Shown piece by piece: positions 15,860 to 25,907 of a stretch of DNA of 49,341 nt. This stretch comes from Prevotella sp. (lineage in GTDB: Bacteria > Bacteroidota > Bacteroidia > Bacteroidales > Bacteroidaceae): the NCBI GenBank assembly GCA_017477435.1, contig JAFUVV010000030.1, forward strand, positions 1 through 49,341. Reading direction: 5' to 3'. Both the position numbers and the translations under genes were made by a program. The first letter of the stretch is position 1. Every line of letters begins with the position of its first letter. The notes under the pieces were generated by a model. That model did not search any database. It saw only the letters and a program-made list of their open reading frames with translations, and was not told the origin of the DNA.

Positions 15860-17257
15860 TTATATGTTTATTATTCTATTGTATTTTTCAGGTGAGTGTG
15901 TGCTTCTGATCTTCCACTCTTGCGGGTAGAGGTTGTTGGCCCTGTTGCCCAAGTTCTTCATGAATCCGAGCGTGGCTCCCTTGAATTTCACGGCTACAAA
16001 GCCTTTCTCCGTGGAGGAGGGGAGGGCGATGTTTTCTTTTCTAAGGAAGGCTACTGCTTGCTGATAGTCGAGGTCGGCGTTTGGGAAGGCATCTTCGCGA
16101 AGCGATGTCGACAGCGCCAGCGATTGTTCTGGGACGATGTCTTTGCCTTTCACTGTTCCTACGGTGATGCCGGCAAGCAATACCCGCATGTTCTGCCGCA
16201 GCAGCATGCTTATCTCTGCGTGTTGCCTTGGGATGGCGATAATCCGGCCGCTATCGTCGTTGAAGCAGAAGTTGTCGGCATTGGCAATCCATCTGCGGCA
16301 TGCTCCGGAGTATTCCTTCCGTGCTCCCTTTTCCTTTTTCGTCCTTCTGCTGCTCGCCTCGCCTGAGCGTTTTCTCACTACTGCCATGAACAGTCCTTCG
16401 CCCCGTGTGAATCCTGGGATGAATCTGTAGACTGGTTCTTCGAATCCTTGGAGCAGCGATCCCGTGATGTTCCATTCTGGCTTGATGGCGACGGGGAGTG
16501 CTTCGGCGTCGAACTCCTCGATGATCCAACGGAGGTTCTCCTCGTTTTCTTTTGTGTTGAAGGTGCACGTGGAGTAGATCATCAGTCCTCCTTCTTTCAG
16601 ACACTTCCATGCTTCTGCTACGATGTCGCGTTGCAGGTGCCGGCATTTCTCGACGTTCTGTACGCTCCACTCTTCTATTGCCCCCTCGTCTTTCCGAAAC
16701 ATGCCTTCGCCAGAGCAGGGAACGTCGCACACTACGACGTCGGCTTGCAGGCCGCTACGTGCTATCTCGGCCGGGTAGGCGTTTGTGACAATCACTCCCG
16801 CGTGTCCCGTCTTCTGCATGTTCTCGGCAAGTATGTTTGCACGAGAACGTATCGGCTCGTTGGCTATGAGAAGGCTTTCATCGGGCAGCAGACATCTTGC
16901 GAGCGACGATTTCCCTCCTGGTGCGGCACACATGTCGAGCATCACCACCGGCTTGTCAACGTATTCTTCGATGACACGCGCCAGAAACATCGACGATGCT
17001 TCCTGCACATAGTAGTGGCCGGCGTGCATCAGAGGGTCGAAGGTGAACTGCGGTCGGCGGTCGAGATATCTTCCCAGTGGACACCATCCTACGACGTCTT
17101 CTCCGCTGGCAGGCACTGTCTGTCCCTGCCGGAGCTTCAGGGGGTTGAGCCTGATGCTTGGCATGGGGTCGTTGTCGAGTGCGCTGACGAATGTCGCGTA
17201 GCGTTCGCAGCCCATAATCGCCTTTGTATATGTCTCGAAATCAGATGGTAGTTGCAC
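15860..17257 (-). CDS. rsmF: RsmF-type rRNA (cytosine-C5) methyltransferase
   Basis: The 465-residue protein belongs to the NOL1/NOP2/sun family that makes 5-methylcytosine in rRNA. The SAM-binding motif [15 protein letters not shown] is near residue 106. The two catalytic cysteines lie in [16 protein letters not shown] (near 175) and [16 protein letters not shown] (near 230). A C-terminal part of about 170 residues after residue 300 includes a PUA-like or ferredoxin-like region, as in RsmF/YebU. Specificity (rRNA or tRNA) cannot be decided from sequence alone; RsmF is preferred on length and the FRKD segment. It leads the rsmF-thyA-folA minus-strand run. Confidence 0.88.
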   Translation of the reverse strand: MQLPSDFETYTKAIMGCERYATFVSALDNDPMPSIRLNPLKLRQGQTVPASGEDVVGWCPLGRYLDRRPQFTFDPLMHAGHYYVQEASSMFLARVIEEYVDKPVVMLDMCAAPGGKSSLARCLLPDESLLIANEPIRSRANILAENMQKTGHAGVIVTNAYPAEIARSGLQADVVVCDVPCSGEGMFRKDEGAIEEWSVQNVEKCRHLQRDIVAEAWKCLKEGGLMIYSTCTFNTKENEENLRWIIEEFDAEALPVAIKPEWNITGSLLQGFEEPVYRFIPGFTRGEGLFMAVVRKRSGEASSRRTKKEKGARKEYSGACRRWIANADNFCFNDDSGRIIAIPRQHAEISMLLRQNMRVLLAGITVGTVKGKDIVPEQSLALSTSLREDAFPNADLDYQQAVAFLRKENIALPSSTEKGFVAVKFKGATLGFMKNLGNRANNLYPQEWKIRSTHSPEKYNRIINI

Positions 17258-17416
17258 TTGGACAAATAAAAGCCCACTCCTAGTCCCTCTCTGGGGAGGG
17301 GAACATAGTTACAAAGCCCTTCCCCGTATTACCGTTAACGTCGGCGTTGACATCAACTGTAGTGGGAAACGCCAATGACGGGCTAATCATAATTATAAAT
17401 TATTAATTCTCAATTC

Positions 17417-19525
17417 TCAATCTTCTATGATGAACTCCATTTCGTCGTCTTCGAGCTGCTCTTTCTCCCTTGTTTTGGGCTTGGGCACGTTCTTCAGCTT
17501 TCCTTGTTCGTCGAACAGGCCGTAGGTTGTGCGTAGCACGATGAATTCGGTGCGGCGGTTCAGCTGGTTGCATATCTCCTGTTTCTCTTCGTCGAGCTTT
17601 AGGATATATTCTTCGGTGAGCACGTCGTCTTCTTTCAGCCACGGGTATTTCTCCGTGAGCTTCTTCTTGACGGTCTTCGGTTTCTCCTCGCCATATCCCA
17701 CCGGTGTGAGTCTTTCTTCGGCTATTCCTTTCTCAATGAGATAGTTAATCACGCTTTCGGCTCGTCGTTGCGAGAGTCGTTTGTTGTATTCGTCCGACCC
17801 TTTGTAGTCGCAGTGTGCGCTCAGTTCGATTGTCACGTTGGGGTTGTCGTTGAGCAGTGTGACCAGTTCGTCGAGTGCGGCCGTCGATTCCGGCCTCAGC
17901 GTTGCTTTGTCGAAGTCGTAGAAGATGTTGTCGATCAGCACGGGAGCCGATATCGATGCCAGAGGGAACTGCAGCGTGTATTCCTCCGACTCCTCTGCCT
18001 TCTCCACGCGTAGTTCCTCTTTATGGTTGAGGAATCCTTTGCATGTGGCGAGGAAGAGGTAGTCTACGCCTGGCGTGACCACATAGTCGAACGATCCGTC
18101 GCCTTTCACGCTCGCCTTCTGGTTTGTGCCGTCGCTGCCGACGATGTAGACCAGTGCTGCGGGCAACTCATATCCGTCGATTTCATACACCCACCCCTTC
18201 ACGGCCTGTACCACCTCTGGATTCTCGAAGCTGTAGATGTGGTCCCATCCTCGTCCGTCGCCTCTGTTTGAGGAGAAGAAGCCGCGGTTGTAGGGCCCTT
18301 CGAAGGTCATGCCGAAGTCGTCGCCCTGCGAGTTGAGCGGATATCCGGGATGTTCCAGCTCGTAGTGGGCAGCATATTTCGTTGTGGAGTCGGTGGGAAT
18401 CTCGTCTATCACCACGTGGGCGATGAATATGTCGAGTCCTCCCATCCCCGGGTGACCGTTTGAAGAGAAGTAGAAGTCGCCGTTCGGCCTGAACGCCGGG
18501 AACATCTCGTCGCCGGGGGTGTTTATCGTAGGGCCGAGATTCTCCACACCTCCTATCCCTGCCGTTGTCATTCTTGCTCGCCATATGTCGAGTCCTCCCT
18601 GTCCGCCTGGCATGTCGGATGTGAAATACAGCCACATGCCGTCGGGCGACAAGGCCGGGTGGGCATATGAGGATAGCGTGTCGTGAGTGATCTCGAAGGC
18701 AGTGCTCTTTCCCCAGGCGGCGTCGGAGCGCGACGATTTCACTATCTGTGCGTAGCGTGGATACTGCGGGTCGTTCTGGCATTGTGTGAGATACATCTCG
18801 CGCCCGTCGTTGGAGAACGAGCATGCACCCTCGTCGTAGTTGGTGTTCAGTCCGCCTCCCACGGGCTCCGGCTTGCTCCATTTCCCTTTGTCGTCTTTCT
18901 CCGAGACGAATATGTCGCCTGCCTTTGCTCCCGTGATGCCGCTCACCTCGTCGCCCTGCGCCTCGTTGCGGGTCGACGTGAAGTAGAGTTTGTCGAACGT
19001 GTCGCCTTGCAGCATCGGCGAGTATTCGGCACGGCGGGAGTTGAAGAAGTCCATTTTCTTCACCGTATACCGCGACCCGTCCTTCTTCATCTGCGGTGCT
19101 GTCTGTGCCGAGATGAGTCCGTTCTTCGCCAGCACGTTGTCGGGCATGGAGTCGAGTACGGTGCGGAACTCGGTGGCAGCCCCCTTGTAGTCGCCGTTCT
19201 TCAGCAGCTGTCGGGCGTAGGAGAGGTGCGCCTCTGACGTGGCCTGATTGTATCTGATGGCATTGGAATAAGCCGCCAGCGCCTTCTGGGTAGAATTTAT
19301 TTTCTCGTAGCACCCGGCCATCTTCAGCGCCAGCTGGCCCCGTCGGTCGCGGTTCTTGGGCGGTGTGCGCTGATAGGCAGCCTTGTATTCCGACGCAGCA
19401 TCGTAGTACTCGCCGATGGCAAGATACTTCTCGGCTTTCTTGAAATGCTTGTCGGCACCGCAGCCCGTCAGCATGACGGCGGCCGCGGCAATGAGGAGGA
19501 TTACTATAGTGCTTAGCTTTCTCAT
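17417..19525 (-). CDS. porE: OmpA-family lipoprotein with TPR and PD40 repeats, PorE-like
   Basis: The 702-residue protein begins with a lipoprotein signal (LTGC, Cys22). It continues with TPR-like helices at about 28-140 (KAEKYLAIGEYYDAASEYKA), a PD40/WD40-like propeller at about 165-410 (repeats such as SPDGMWLYFTSDMPGGQGGLD and RPNGDFYFSSNGHPGMGGLD), a carboxypeptidase-regulatory-like domain at about 435-515, and a C-terminal OmpA peptidoglycan-binding domain at about 525-655 (LSAHCDYKGSDEYNKRLSQR). This order is that of PorE, the peptidoglycan-bound component of type IX secretion. Together with porQ upstream it supports a type IX system in this organism. Bacteroidetes carry several proteins of this build, so the PorE name is probable rather than certain. 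Confidence 0.82.
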   Translation of the reverse strand: MRKLSTIVILLIAAAAVMLTGCGADKHFKKAEKYLAIGEYYDAASEYKAAYQRTPPKNRDRRGQLALKMAGCYEKINSTQKALAAYSNAIRYNQATSEAHLSYARQLLKNGDYKGAATEFRTVLDSMPDNVLAKNGLISAQTAPQMKKDGSRYTVKKMDFFNSRRAEYSPMLQGDTFDKLYFTSTRNEAQGDEVSGITGAKAGDIFVSEKDDKGKWSKPEPVGGGLNTNYDEGACSFSNDGREMYLTQCQNDPQYPRYAQIVKSSRSDAAWGKSTAFEITHDTLSSYAHPALSPDGMWLYFTSDMPGGQGGLDIWRARMTTAGIGGVENLGPTINTPGDEMFPAFRPNGDFYFSSNGHPGMGGLDIFIAHVVIDEIPTDSTTKYAAHYELEHPGYPLNSQGDDFGMTFEGPYNRGFFSSNRGDGRGWDHIYSFENPEVVQAVKGWVYEIDGYELPAALVYIVGSDGTNQKASVKGDGSFDYVVTPGVDYLFLATCKGFLNHKEELRVEKAEESEEYTLQFPLASISAPVLIDNIFYDFDKATLRPESTAALDELVTLLNDNPNVTIELSAHCDYKGSDEYNKRLSQRRAESVINYLIEKGIAEERLTPVGYGEEKPKTVKKKLTEKYPWLKEDDVLTEEYILKLDEEKQEICNQLNRRTEFIVLRTTYGLFDEQGKLKNVPKPKTREKEQLEDDEMEFIIED

Positions 19526-20023
19526 TCCGTTTTAGTCGTAACAGCTCCCATGTCTTGTGCCTCTTTTCTTAGTAGAAAGGAGCGGGAGCGGGGGATTACT
19601 TCGGCGTTTAGCCTTTGCCATACGGCTTTCGGCCATCAACCATATATTTAAACGCGCGCTTTATATAAATATTGTACCCGCGCGAGTTTTTTTGTTTGGC
19701 TGCAGTACATGGCTTTTGTACTCTCAGTACATGGGCTTTGTACTCGGAGTACATGTGCTTTGTACTGCCAGTACATGGCCTTTGTACTGTCGGCTGCGAT
19801 ATCTCCCTGGTCGGCCTCCTGATTGTTCAACGCCTGGAGAAAACAACGAGATGCATCGGGAAAAAACAATATATTTACACTCTGTTAGGCTTGTTTGACA
19901 AATAGAGAGGGTAAATATAAGACTTTTTTATAATTTTACGAGCTAATAGCAACTGTTTTAATAATCATTTAAGAATATGAAACAGCAAGTATTTTCCATT
20001 GCTTTATATTCACTTTTCTTTTT
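19526..20023. other. Intergenic region between the PorE-like gene and topB
   Basis: These 498 bases hold GTAC array B (19705-19787) and otherwise AT-rich sequence with no credible gene. The open frames here translate the repeat array. No promoter or terminator was found with confidence. Confidence 0.6.
19705..19787. repeat. GTAC array B: four 22-bp units
   Basis: GTAC starts at 19705, 19727, 19749 and 19771, with bodies ATGGCTTTT, ATGGGCTTT, ATGTGCTTT and ATGGCCTTT between the paired GTACs. The linkers are TCTCA, TCGGA and TGCCA. It is preceded by TTTGTTTGGCTGCA, a flank shared in part with arrays A, C and E. It lies between two minus-strand genes. Confidence 0.95.
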
Positions 20024-21967
20024 TCATTTTTCATTCCCCCCTGAGGGTGGCAGCGGCTTCCGGAATGAGCAAGGGGCCTTGGGGTCGTTCCATCGGCTGC
20101 ATCCGAAGGCTGTACGGCCACGGATGATGCGCCCACGGCCGCACTGGGGGCATACGTCACCCTCGGCTATGGCAGTGGTGAGGGTGGAGCTGGTGTCGCG
20201 CATGACGTCGGCAACGATGGTGGTGATCTGCTGCTTCAGTTCGTCGATGAACTGCCCGGGGTCGTAGGTACCGTGCTCAATGTCGCGAAGCTTCTTTTCC
20301 CAGATGCCTGTCAGCTCGCAGCTCTTCAGCAGCTCTTCCTTTATGGTGTCGATGAGTTGTATGCCTGTCGGTGTGGCAATGAGGTTCTTTCTCTGCCTGA
20401 CTATGTAGTTGCGCTTGAAGAGAGTCTCGATAATTCCTGCCCTCGACGACGGCCGGCCGATGCCGTTCTCCTTGAGAGCCGCGCGCAGTTCCTCGTCATC
20501 AACAAACTTTCCTGCCGTCTCCATGGCCCGGAGCAAGGTGGCTTCGGTGTAAGGCTTCGGCGGTGTGGTCTGCTTCTCGGTGAGGGTGGGGGCGTGGGGA
20601 CCGCTCTCCCCTTTGGTGAACGGTGGAAGAATGGTGTTCTTTTGTTCCTTCGTCTTCGCCTCTTCGTCCTTCGTTTCTTCTTCTTCGCTGTATATCTCGC
20701 GCCATCCCGGTTGGAGGATGACCTTTCCCGTGGCTTTGAATTCTACGTCTTCCACCTGTCCCATGACGGTTGTCGTGGCAAACTTGCACTCGGGATAGAA
20801 AGCTGCGATGAAGCGTCGTGCGATGAGATCGTAGACGTTTCGCTCCATGTCGGTGAGTCCCACAGCCGGCACGCCTGTCGGTAGGATGGCATGGTGGTCG
20901 GTCACCTTGGATGTGTCGAAAGCTTTCGACGACTTCGGTAGTCGGCGTCCTGCAAGCGGCTGGATGAGTTTCTCGTAGCCGCGCAGACCGCTGAGTATCT
21001 GCGGACAGCGGGGATAGATGTCGTCGGAGAGATACTGCGTGTCGACGCGGGGATAGGTGGTGAATTTCTTCTCATAGAGCCCTTGTATGAGCTTGAGCGT
21101 CGTGTCGGCCGAGTAGCTGAACTTCTTATTGCACTCAACCTGTAGCGAGGTGAGGTCGAAGAGGTTAGGATGAAATTCGGTACCGTTCTTCTTCTGTACC
21201 GATGTGACTTCGAAGGGCTTGCCTTCGATGAGCTTGAAGGCTTCGCGTCCCTCCTCTTCGGATGTGATTTTTCCTTTTGTGGCGGTGAAGAGAGTGTCGC
21301 GATATACTGTGGCGAGAACCCAATAAGGCTCTGGCTTGAAGTTTTCTATTTCTTTCTGTCGGGCGACGATGAGTGCGAGAGTCGGTGTCTGCACCCGTCC
21401 GATGCTGAGCACTTGACGGTTGTGAGCATACTTGAGGGTATAGAGTCGCGTGGCGTTCATGCCCAGTATCCAGTCGCCGATGGCACGACTGAGACCGGCA
21501 AGATAGAGCCGCTCGTAGTCTTTCTGGTCTTTCAGTTTGTTGAATCCTTCGCGAATGGCATCCTCTGTCAGCGACGATATCCAGAGTCGCTGCACGGGGC
21601 ATGTGGCGCGGGCTTTCTGCATGACCCATCGCTGTATGAGCTCTCCCTCTTGTCCGGCATCGCCGCAGTTGACTATGCCGTCGGCCTTTTGCATGAGTTG
21701 TTCGATGACTGCGAACTGCTTCTTGATGTGCTCCTCGTCGATGAGTTTTATCCCAAACCGTTGTGGCAGCATTGGCAGCGAGGCGAGGCTCCAGCGCTTC
21801 CATGCGGGAGAGTAGTCGTCGGGCTCTTTGAGAGTGCAGAGGTGACCGTAGGTCCAGGTCACCTGATAGCCGTTGCCTTCGAGGTATCCCTTGCAGTCGT
21901 GGGTGGCTCCGAGAACGTGTGCAATGTCGCGGGCAACGCTTGGTTTCTCGGCTATGCAGACAATCAT
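20024..21967 (-). CDS. topB: DNA topoisomerase III (type IA)
   Basis: The 647-residue enzyme decatenates and relaxes DNA through a single-strand break. The Toprim domain starts at the N-terminus (MIVCIAEKPSVARDIA) with the acidic metal site in CGDAGQEGEL (101-110). The catalytic tyrosine is Tyr305 in TTYPRVDTQYLSDD. SIGRVQTPTLALIVARQ (near 198) and ENGIGRPSSRAGI (near 505) are further family motifs. A C-terminal zinc-ribbon CPQCGRG...GCSRW sits near 610-630. The ATG at 21967 overlaps the stop of the upstream permease (ATGA), so translation is coupled to an export operon. An open frame running on to 23188 is only a frame extension over the permease and is not part of the gene. Confidence 0.95.
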   Translation of the reverse strand: MIVCIAEKPSVARDIAHVLGATHDCKGYLEGNGYQVTWTYGHLCTLKEPDDYSPAWKRWSLASLPMLPQRFGIKLIDEEHIKKQFAVIEQLMQKADGIVNCGDAGQEGELIQRWVMQKARATCPVQRLWISSLTEDAIREGFNKLKDQKDYERLYLAGLSRAIGDWILGMNATRLYTLKYAHNRQVLSIGRVQTPTLALIVARQKEIENFKPEPYWVLATVYRDTLFTATKGKITSEEEGREAFKLIEGKPFEVTSVQKKNGTEFHPNLFDLTSLQVECNKKFSYSADTTLKLIQGLYEKKFTTYPRVDTQYLSDDIYPRCPQILSGLRGYEKLIQPLAGRRLPKSSKAFDTSKVTDHHAILPTGVPAVGLTDMERNVYDLIARRFIAAFYPECKFATTTVMGQVEDVEFKATGKVILQPGWREIYSEEEETKDEEAKTKEQKNTILPPFTKGESGPHAPTLTEKQTTPPKPYTEATLLRAMETAGKFVDDEELRAALKENGIGRPSSRAGIIETLFKRNYIVRQRKNLIATPTGIQLIDTIKEELLKSCELTGIWEKKLRDIEHGTYDPGQFIDELKQQITTIVADVMRDTSSTLTTAIAEGDVCPQCGRGRIIRGRTAFGCSRWNDPKAPCSFRKPLPPSGGNEK

Positions 21968-23238
21968 TGTATGGCCTCCTTTCTCTTGGTTGCCTTGCTC
22001 CTCCTGACAATCTTCTGGATCTTTTCCATCTGTTCGACGGCATGCATGCGGGTTTGCTTGATCTGGAAGCGGTATACGAGGCACGTGATGAAGAAATAGA
22101 GGAGCGACTGGAGCCACAGGGCTTGGTATTCGAACCCGATATCGCCGAGCGATGCTCCCATGCTGCTCATCTTCAGGAATCCTTTTACTCCGAAGGTGCT
22201 CGGGAACAGCCACGACACTCCCCGCCACATGCCTGGTATGTTGCTCTCGGGCCATGAGATGCCCGTCATGAACAGTAGCGGGACGGAGGTGAAGACGACG
22301 AGCAGGATGATGTTTTCGCGATAGCGTACCATGCACGACACGGTCATTCCGAAGAATATCGACGCCAGGATGAACGGCACCATGAGTGCGAGTAGCTGGA
22401 ATGGTGTGACCATCGTGGTGTATCCGAACAGCCGTGGCACGACGCATGTGATGTAGGCACCCATGACGGCATAGATCATGAAGTAGCACAGTCCTTTTCC
22501 GAGCACGATACGGAAGATGCCGTTGTAGTGTCGGCTGATTGGCACGAGGTCGCGATATCGGTTGCTCTCGCGTGCTGTTCCGGCTGAGAGTCCGATGCCG
22601 AGTACGAGTGTCTGTTGGAGTATGAGCAGCAGCACGGCGGGTATGAGGGCGTTGCCGTAGCCGTTGGTAGAGTTGAATATCGGTACTTCGTCTACCTCGA
22701 GCGGATGTGTGGTGAGTTCGTCGTCGCGGTCTGTCATGCCGCCGGAGCGTTCTATCTGGATGTGGGAGTTCATGGCTGTGGCCACGGCTTGCGAGGTTTG
22801 GAATATTGCTTTGTAGGTGAGCATGAGGCTCATGTCGCAATATACTTCTACGGTGGCCTGCTCTCCTCGGCCGATATTTGTGGAGAAGTCGGCGGGGATG
22901 TATATCACTCCGTGTACTACTTGTTTTCCTATCAGTTGCTTGGCTTCGGCGAGGTTGTTGCAATGGTAGGCTACGCTGACGTCGGGCGATGCGTCTACTT
23001 GTCGCAGATATTCGCGGCTGCGCTGGCTGTGCGACATGTCGACGACGGCCACTGGCACTTCTCTGACGACTTCGTTGTTGTAGACCCACGAGTAGAGGAG
23101 GGGGTAGAGTATCGGCACGAGAATGAAGAAGATGAGCACTCCCTCGTCCTTGATGGTGGAGCGCATCTCCTTGGCCCAGATGTAGCACATGTCTTTCAGG
23201 CCATCGACAATGCGGTTTATCAGTCGTTCTTCTCTCAT
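21964..23238 (-). CDS. ABC-2 type permease (second of the pair)
   Basis: The 424-residue protein has the ABC-2/YhgE-like layout. One N-terminal membrane helix is at about residues 33-53 (VLIFFILVPILYPLLYSWVY), a large periplasmic domain at about 55-215 opens with VPVAVVDMSHSQRSREYLRQ, and five or six helices run from about 225 to 400. It would move a substrate across the inner membrane with its paralogue upstream. It is 111 bases from the other permease and overlaps topB by four bases. No ATP-binding subunit gene lies nearby, although ABC-2 permeases normally need one. Confidence 0.85.
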   Translation of the reverse strand: MREERLINRIVDGLKDMCYIWAKEMRSTIKDEGVLIFFILVPILYPLLYSWVYNNEVVREVPVAVVDMSHSQRSREYLRQVDASPDVSVAYHCNNLAEAKQLIGKQVVHGVIYIPADFSTNIGRGEQATVEVYCDMSLMLTYKAIFQTSQAVATAMNSHIQIERSGGMTDRDDELTTHPLEVDEVPIFNSTNGYGNALIPAVLLLILQQTLVLGIGLSAGTARESNRYRDLVPISRHYNGIFRIVLGKGLCYFMIYAVMGAYITCVVPRLFGYTTMVTPFQLLALMVPFILASIFFGMTVSCMVRYRENIILLVVFTSVPLLFMTGISWPESNIPGMWRGVSWLFPSTFGVKGFLKMSSMGASLGDIGFEYQALWLQSLLYFFITCLVYRFQIKQTRMHAVEQMEKIQKIVRRSKATKRKEAIQ

Positions 23239-23349
23239 TTCGCTTGCTTCTTTCTCCCTTTTATGTTTCGGTTGGTGATAATATATGCCTTTTAATTGTT
23301 GTTTTTTTATCTTTTTACTTTTCTCTCTCTTTGTTTTTTCCCTTTTCTT

Positions 23350-24519
23350 CTACGGGATATAGATGTACTCCAGCATTGCCTTGCGTGTGTTCCACAGTGT
23401 GAACAGTGGTAGTATTGCGAAGAAGCAGAGTGCTGCTATGTTTGCGTAGGCATCGGTGAGTGGGTAGCCATTGAAGACGCATATCTGGTAGAACATGTAG
23501 TAGTGTCGCATCGGGAACATTTGTGCCAGTGCTATTATCATGGGGCTCATGGCGAAGACGGGGTATGTGGCGCCGCTTGCCGAGAATCCGAGCACTGCCC
23601 ACAGTGAGCATATACTCATCGACATGCGCAGGGAGGGGAGTAGTCCGAAGGCGAATATTCCGAATCCTTGGCATGCGAGTACGGAGAGTAGTCCGAGCAG
23701 TAGTATCGACCCTGTGCCTCCGAGATGCGGGAACCCGAGCGTGTAGAAGATGTAGAATTCGTAGGCATAGAAGATGGTGAGGAAGATGAGTGTCTGCGGC
23801 AGCATTTTTCCTATCATTGCCACGTAGATGTCGTTGTCGGCCATGGCGAGCCATTCCTTCGAGCGGTTGAACTTCAGTTCGGTGCCTATGCTGTAGGCGG
23901 TGATGAGGAAGATGAGGATCATCATCACGCCTGGTGCAATCGTGGTGGAGAGGTAGACGTTGTAGTTGCTCCACGGGTTGTTTATCATGTGCAGGTCTAC
24001 GACGATGGGTTGTAGGAACACGCGTATCTCCCTGCCTGTTTTTCCGAGTGCCGACAGCTTTGCTTGTCCCACTGCTGCTGCTCCGAGGCTGGTTATTGTC
24101 TTCAGGTCGCGGAACGTCATCGATCCTGCCACCATTGTGACGGCGTTGTAGTAGAACGATACCTTTGGCTGCTTCGAGGAGAGCATTCCCTCTGTCGTGC
24201 CTTTCGGGATGTAGAGGAAGGCGTATATCTTGCCTTGCTGCATGGCTTGCCGCGCGTCGTTTATGTTGGTGAAGTGTGCCACGACGTGGCTTGTCTGGAA
24301 GGCGTCGAGTCGTCGGGTGAGGCTGCGCGAGGTGGTGGTGTTGTCCATGTCGACGACTCCGACGGGGATGTCCTGGGGCACGCCTTCGTCCATCAGCGAG
24401 GTGAAGAAGAAGAATATGAGCACGGGAAAGACCACCATGCAAAATCCGTACATGGGGTTCTTTATCAATATGCTGCATTCGCGCAGTGATATCTTGTATA
24501 TCTGCTTGAGTATTTTCAC
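23350..24519 (-). CDS. ABC-2 type permease (first of the pair)
   Basis: The 389-residue protein resembles its downstream neighbour: an N-terminal helix (about 25-45, GFCMVVFPVLIFFFFTSL), a periplasmic domain starting IPVGVVDMDNTTTSRSLTRR and running to about 165, then six helices to about 380. The paired VPVAVVDM/IPVGVVDM start of the periplasmic domain shows that the two permeases are paralogues. It lies 76 bases downstream of the HlyD-type gene. The pair probably forms a heterodimer. The substrate is unknown. Confidence 0.85.
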   Translation of the reverse strand: MKILKQIYKISLRECSILIKNPMYGFCMVVFPVLIFFFFTSLMDEGVPQDIPVGVVDMDNTTTSRSLTRRLDAFQTSHVVAHFTNINDARQAMQQGKIYAFLYIPKGTTEGMLSSKQPKVSFYYNAVTMVAGSMTFRDLKTITSLGAAAVGQAKLSALGKTGREIRVFLQPIVVDLHMINNPWSNYNVYLSTTIAPGVMMILIFLITAYSIGTELKFNRSKEWLAMADNDIYVAMIGKMLPQTLIFLTIFYAYEFYIFYTLGFPHLGGTGSILLLGLLSVLACQGFGIFAFGLLPSLRMSMSICSLWAVLGFSASGATYPVFAMSPMIIALAQMFPMRHYYMFYQICVFNGYPLTDAYANIAALCFFAILPLFTLWNTRKAMLEYIYIP

Positions 24520-24595
24520 TCCCCCCTTTTGTTTGTTTATTTTCTGATTTCTTCTTTAGCAGTCGGAGGGTCTTGTCTCGTCTTGGCGTGCCCTC

Positions 24596-25582
24596 TTAGT
24601 CTTTTATGATGAGCGACATTCCCGGGCGGAGTCCTTCGAATGTCTCTGTCGGGCGGGCTTTCACTTCGAATGTCTTCAGGTCGTATTGTCCGTTGGCTTT
24701 TGTGGCCTTCCATACAGCATACGATCCTTGGTCTTTTATGTAGTAGACTTTCATTTTTATGTTCTTTCCGAAGGCAGGTATGTATGCGCTCAGTTCGTCG
24801 CCCACCTTGAGTCCTTTCAGTTGGTCTTCGCGTATGTTGAATGTTCCCCACATGTCGTCGAGCAGTGCCACGCTCATTATCGGCGACCCGAGTCCCAGGA
24901 GCTCGCCTACCTTTGGGTAGATATCGCTCACTTCTCCGTCGGCCTGTGCTATCTGCACTGTCTCTTTGAGCAGCGACTTCACGACATCGACGGCTCCTTT
25001 AGCGGCTTGTGCCTGTTTCTCGGCAGCCCTGCGCTCTTCTATTCTGGCTCCGCTCTTTGCCATGTCGTACTGGCTCTTGGCGGCTTTCACCTGTGCTTCT
25101 GTTGCCTTGTAGGCGGCGAAGGCTTCGTCGCGTTTCTGTGCCGACATGACTCCTTCGTCGAAGAGTTTCTGCACTCTCTTGTAGGATTTCTCGGCTATCT
25201 CGCTTGCTGCCTGTGCCTGCTGCCACAGCTGGTAGGCTGCCTGCACCTGCTCTTGGCGCGCGCCGTTGTCGGCCATGTCGCTCAGTGCCTGGGCTGCACC
25301 CTGCGTTGCTTCGGCGGCTCTCCTCTGGGCATCCACTTCCGGCACTTCGAGAATGGCCAGCGTGTCGCCTGCCTTCACGAAGTCGCCTTCCTTCACTCTC
25401 AGTTCGAGCACGCGTCCAGGGAGCTTGCTCGACACTCTGTATTCCGACACTTCTACCTCGCCCTGGATAATCTCGTCGGACTTGTCGAAGGCGAAGAAGC
25501 CAATGATGGCCACTATCATTACCACTGCTATGAAGCCGATGATGGCCAGCAGGATGTTGTTGTGCTGTGATTTTGCTGACAT
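24596..25582 (-). CDS. HlyD-type periplasmic adaptor (membrane fusion protein)
   Basis: The 328-residue protein has an N-terminal membrane anchor (about 8-30, NILLAIIGFIAVVMIVAIIG). The two halves of the lipoyl/barrel-sandwich domain (SSKLPGRVLELRVKEGDFVKAGD near 48-70, and EVSDIYPKVGELL near 215-230) flank a long alpha-helical hairpin rich in Ala and Gln at about 80-205, and a C-terminal beta-barrel part follows. It bridges the inner-membrane permeases to TolC. It is 325 bases downstream of tolC, the widest gap in the operon, and that gap contains GTAC array C. Confidence 0.93.
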   Translation of the reverse strand: MSAKSQHNNILLAIIGFIAVVMIVAIIGFFAFDKSDEIIQGEVEVSEYRVSSKLPGRVLELRVKEGDFVKAGDTLAILEVPEVDAQRRAAEATQGAAQALSDMADNGARQEQVQAAYQLWQQAQAASEIAEKSYKRVQKLFDEGVMSAQKRDEAFAAYKATEAQVKAAKSQYDMAKSGARIEERRAAEKQAQAAKGAVDVVKSLLKETVQIAQADGEVSDIYPKVGELLGLGSPIMSVALLDDMWGTFNIREDQLKGLKVGDELSAYIPAFGKNIKMKVYYIKDQGSYAVWKATKANGQYDLKTFEVKARPTETFEGLRPGMSLIIKD

Positions 25583-25907
25583 ATTTTTATTTTTCTATTT
25601 TACGATTTTGCCATTTCATGATTTTTATTTCACGGTTCCACGTCTGCTAAACCTCGATTTTGCGGTTTCTGCCTGCCGGGCTTCTGGTGGCCGCTGAGTG
25701 CGATTGACAGGGGAGATAGCGTCGTTTGCCTGCCCCTCTCTTTCCTTTTGTCGGCAGTACATGGGCTTTGTACTGTGAGTACATGAACCTTGTACTGCGA
25801 GTACATGGCTTTTGTACTGCGAGTACATGGGCTTTGTACTCCGACCTGCGACGCCGTCTTGCCCGCATATTTCTGTTTTATGCTGGTCTTGCGGCGCTGT
25901 GTAGGCC
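25583..25907. other. Intergenic region between tolC-like and hlyD-like genes
   Basis: These 325 bases interrupt an otherwise tight export operon. They contain GTAC array C (25757-25839) and degenerate TTTTAC/TTTCACG sequence near the hlyD start. The frames crossing the array are repeat translations. No terminator was identified, so the operon may still be read through. Confidence 0.6.
25757..25839. repeat. GTAC array C: four 22-bp units
   Basis: GTAC starts at 25757, 25779, 25801 and 25823, with bodies ATGGGCTTT, ATGAACCTT, ATGGCTTTT and ATGGGCTTT and linkers TGTGA, TGCGA and TGCGA. Array D, read on the other strand, has the same four bodies in the same order, and the two arrays differ at only four of 83 positions. 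It lies inside the export operon between tolC and hlyD. Confidence 0.95.

Noticed and set aside
17258-17416. Insertion sequence remnant between the PorE-like gene and rsmF
   Set aside because: The spacer has some G/C-rich palindromic pieces (CTCTCTGGGGAGGG) but no transposase fragment and no inverted ends.
20024-23188. A 1054-residue topoisomerase fusion
   Set aside because: The part above 21967 is a frame shadow of the ABC-2 permease; topB starts at the canonical MIVCIAEKPS, overlapping the permease stop.
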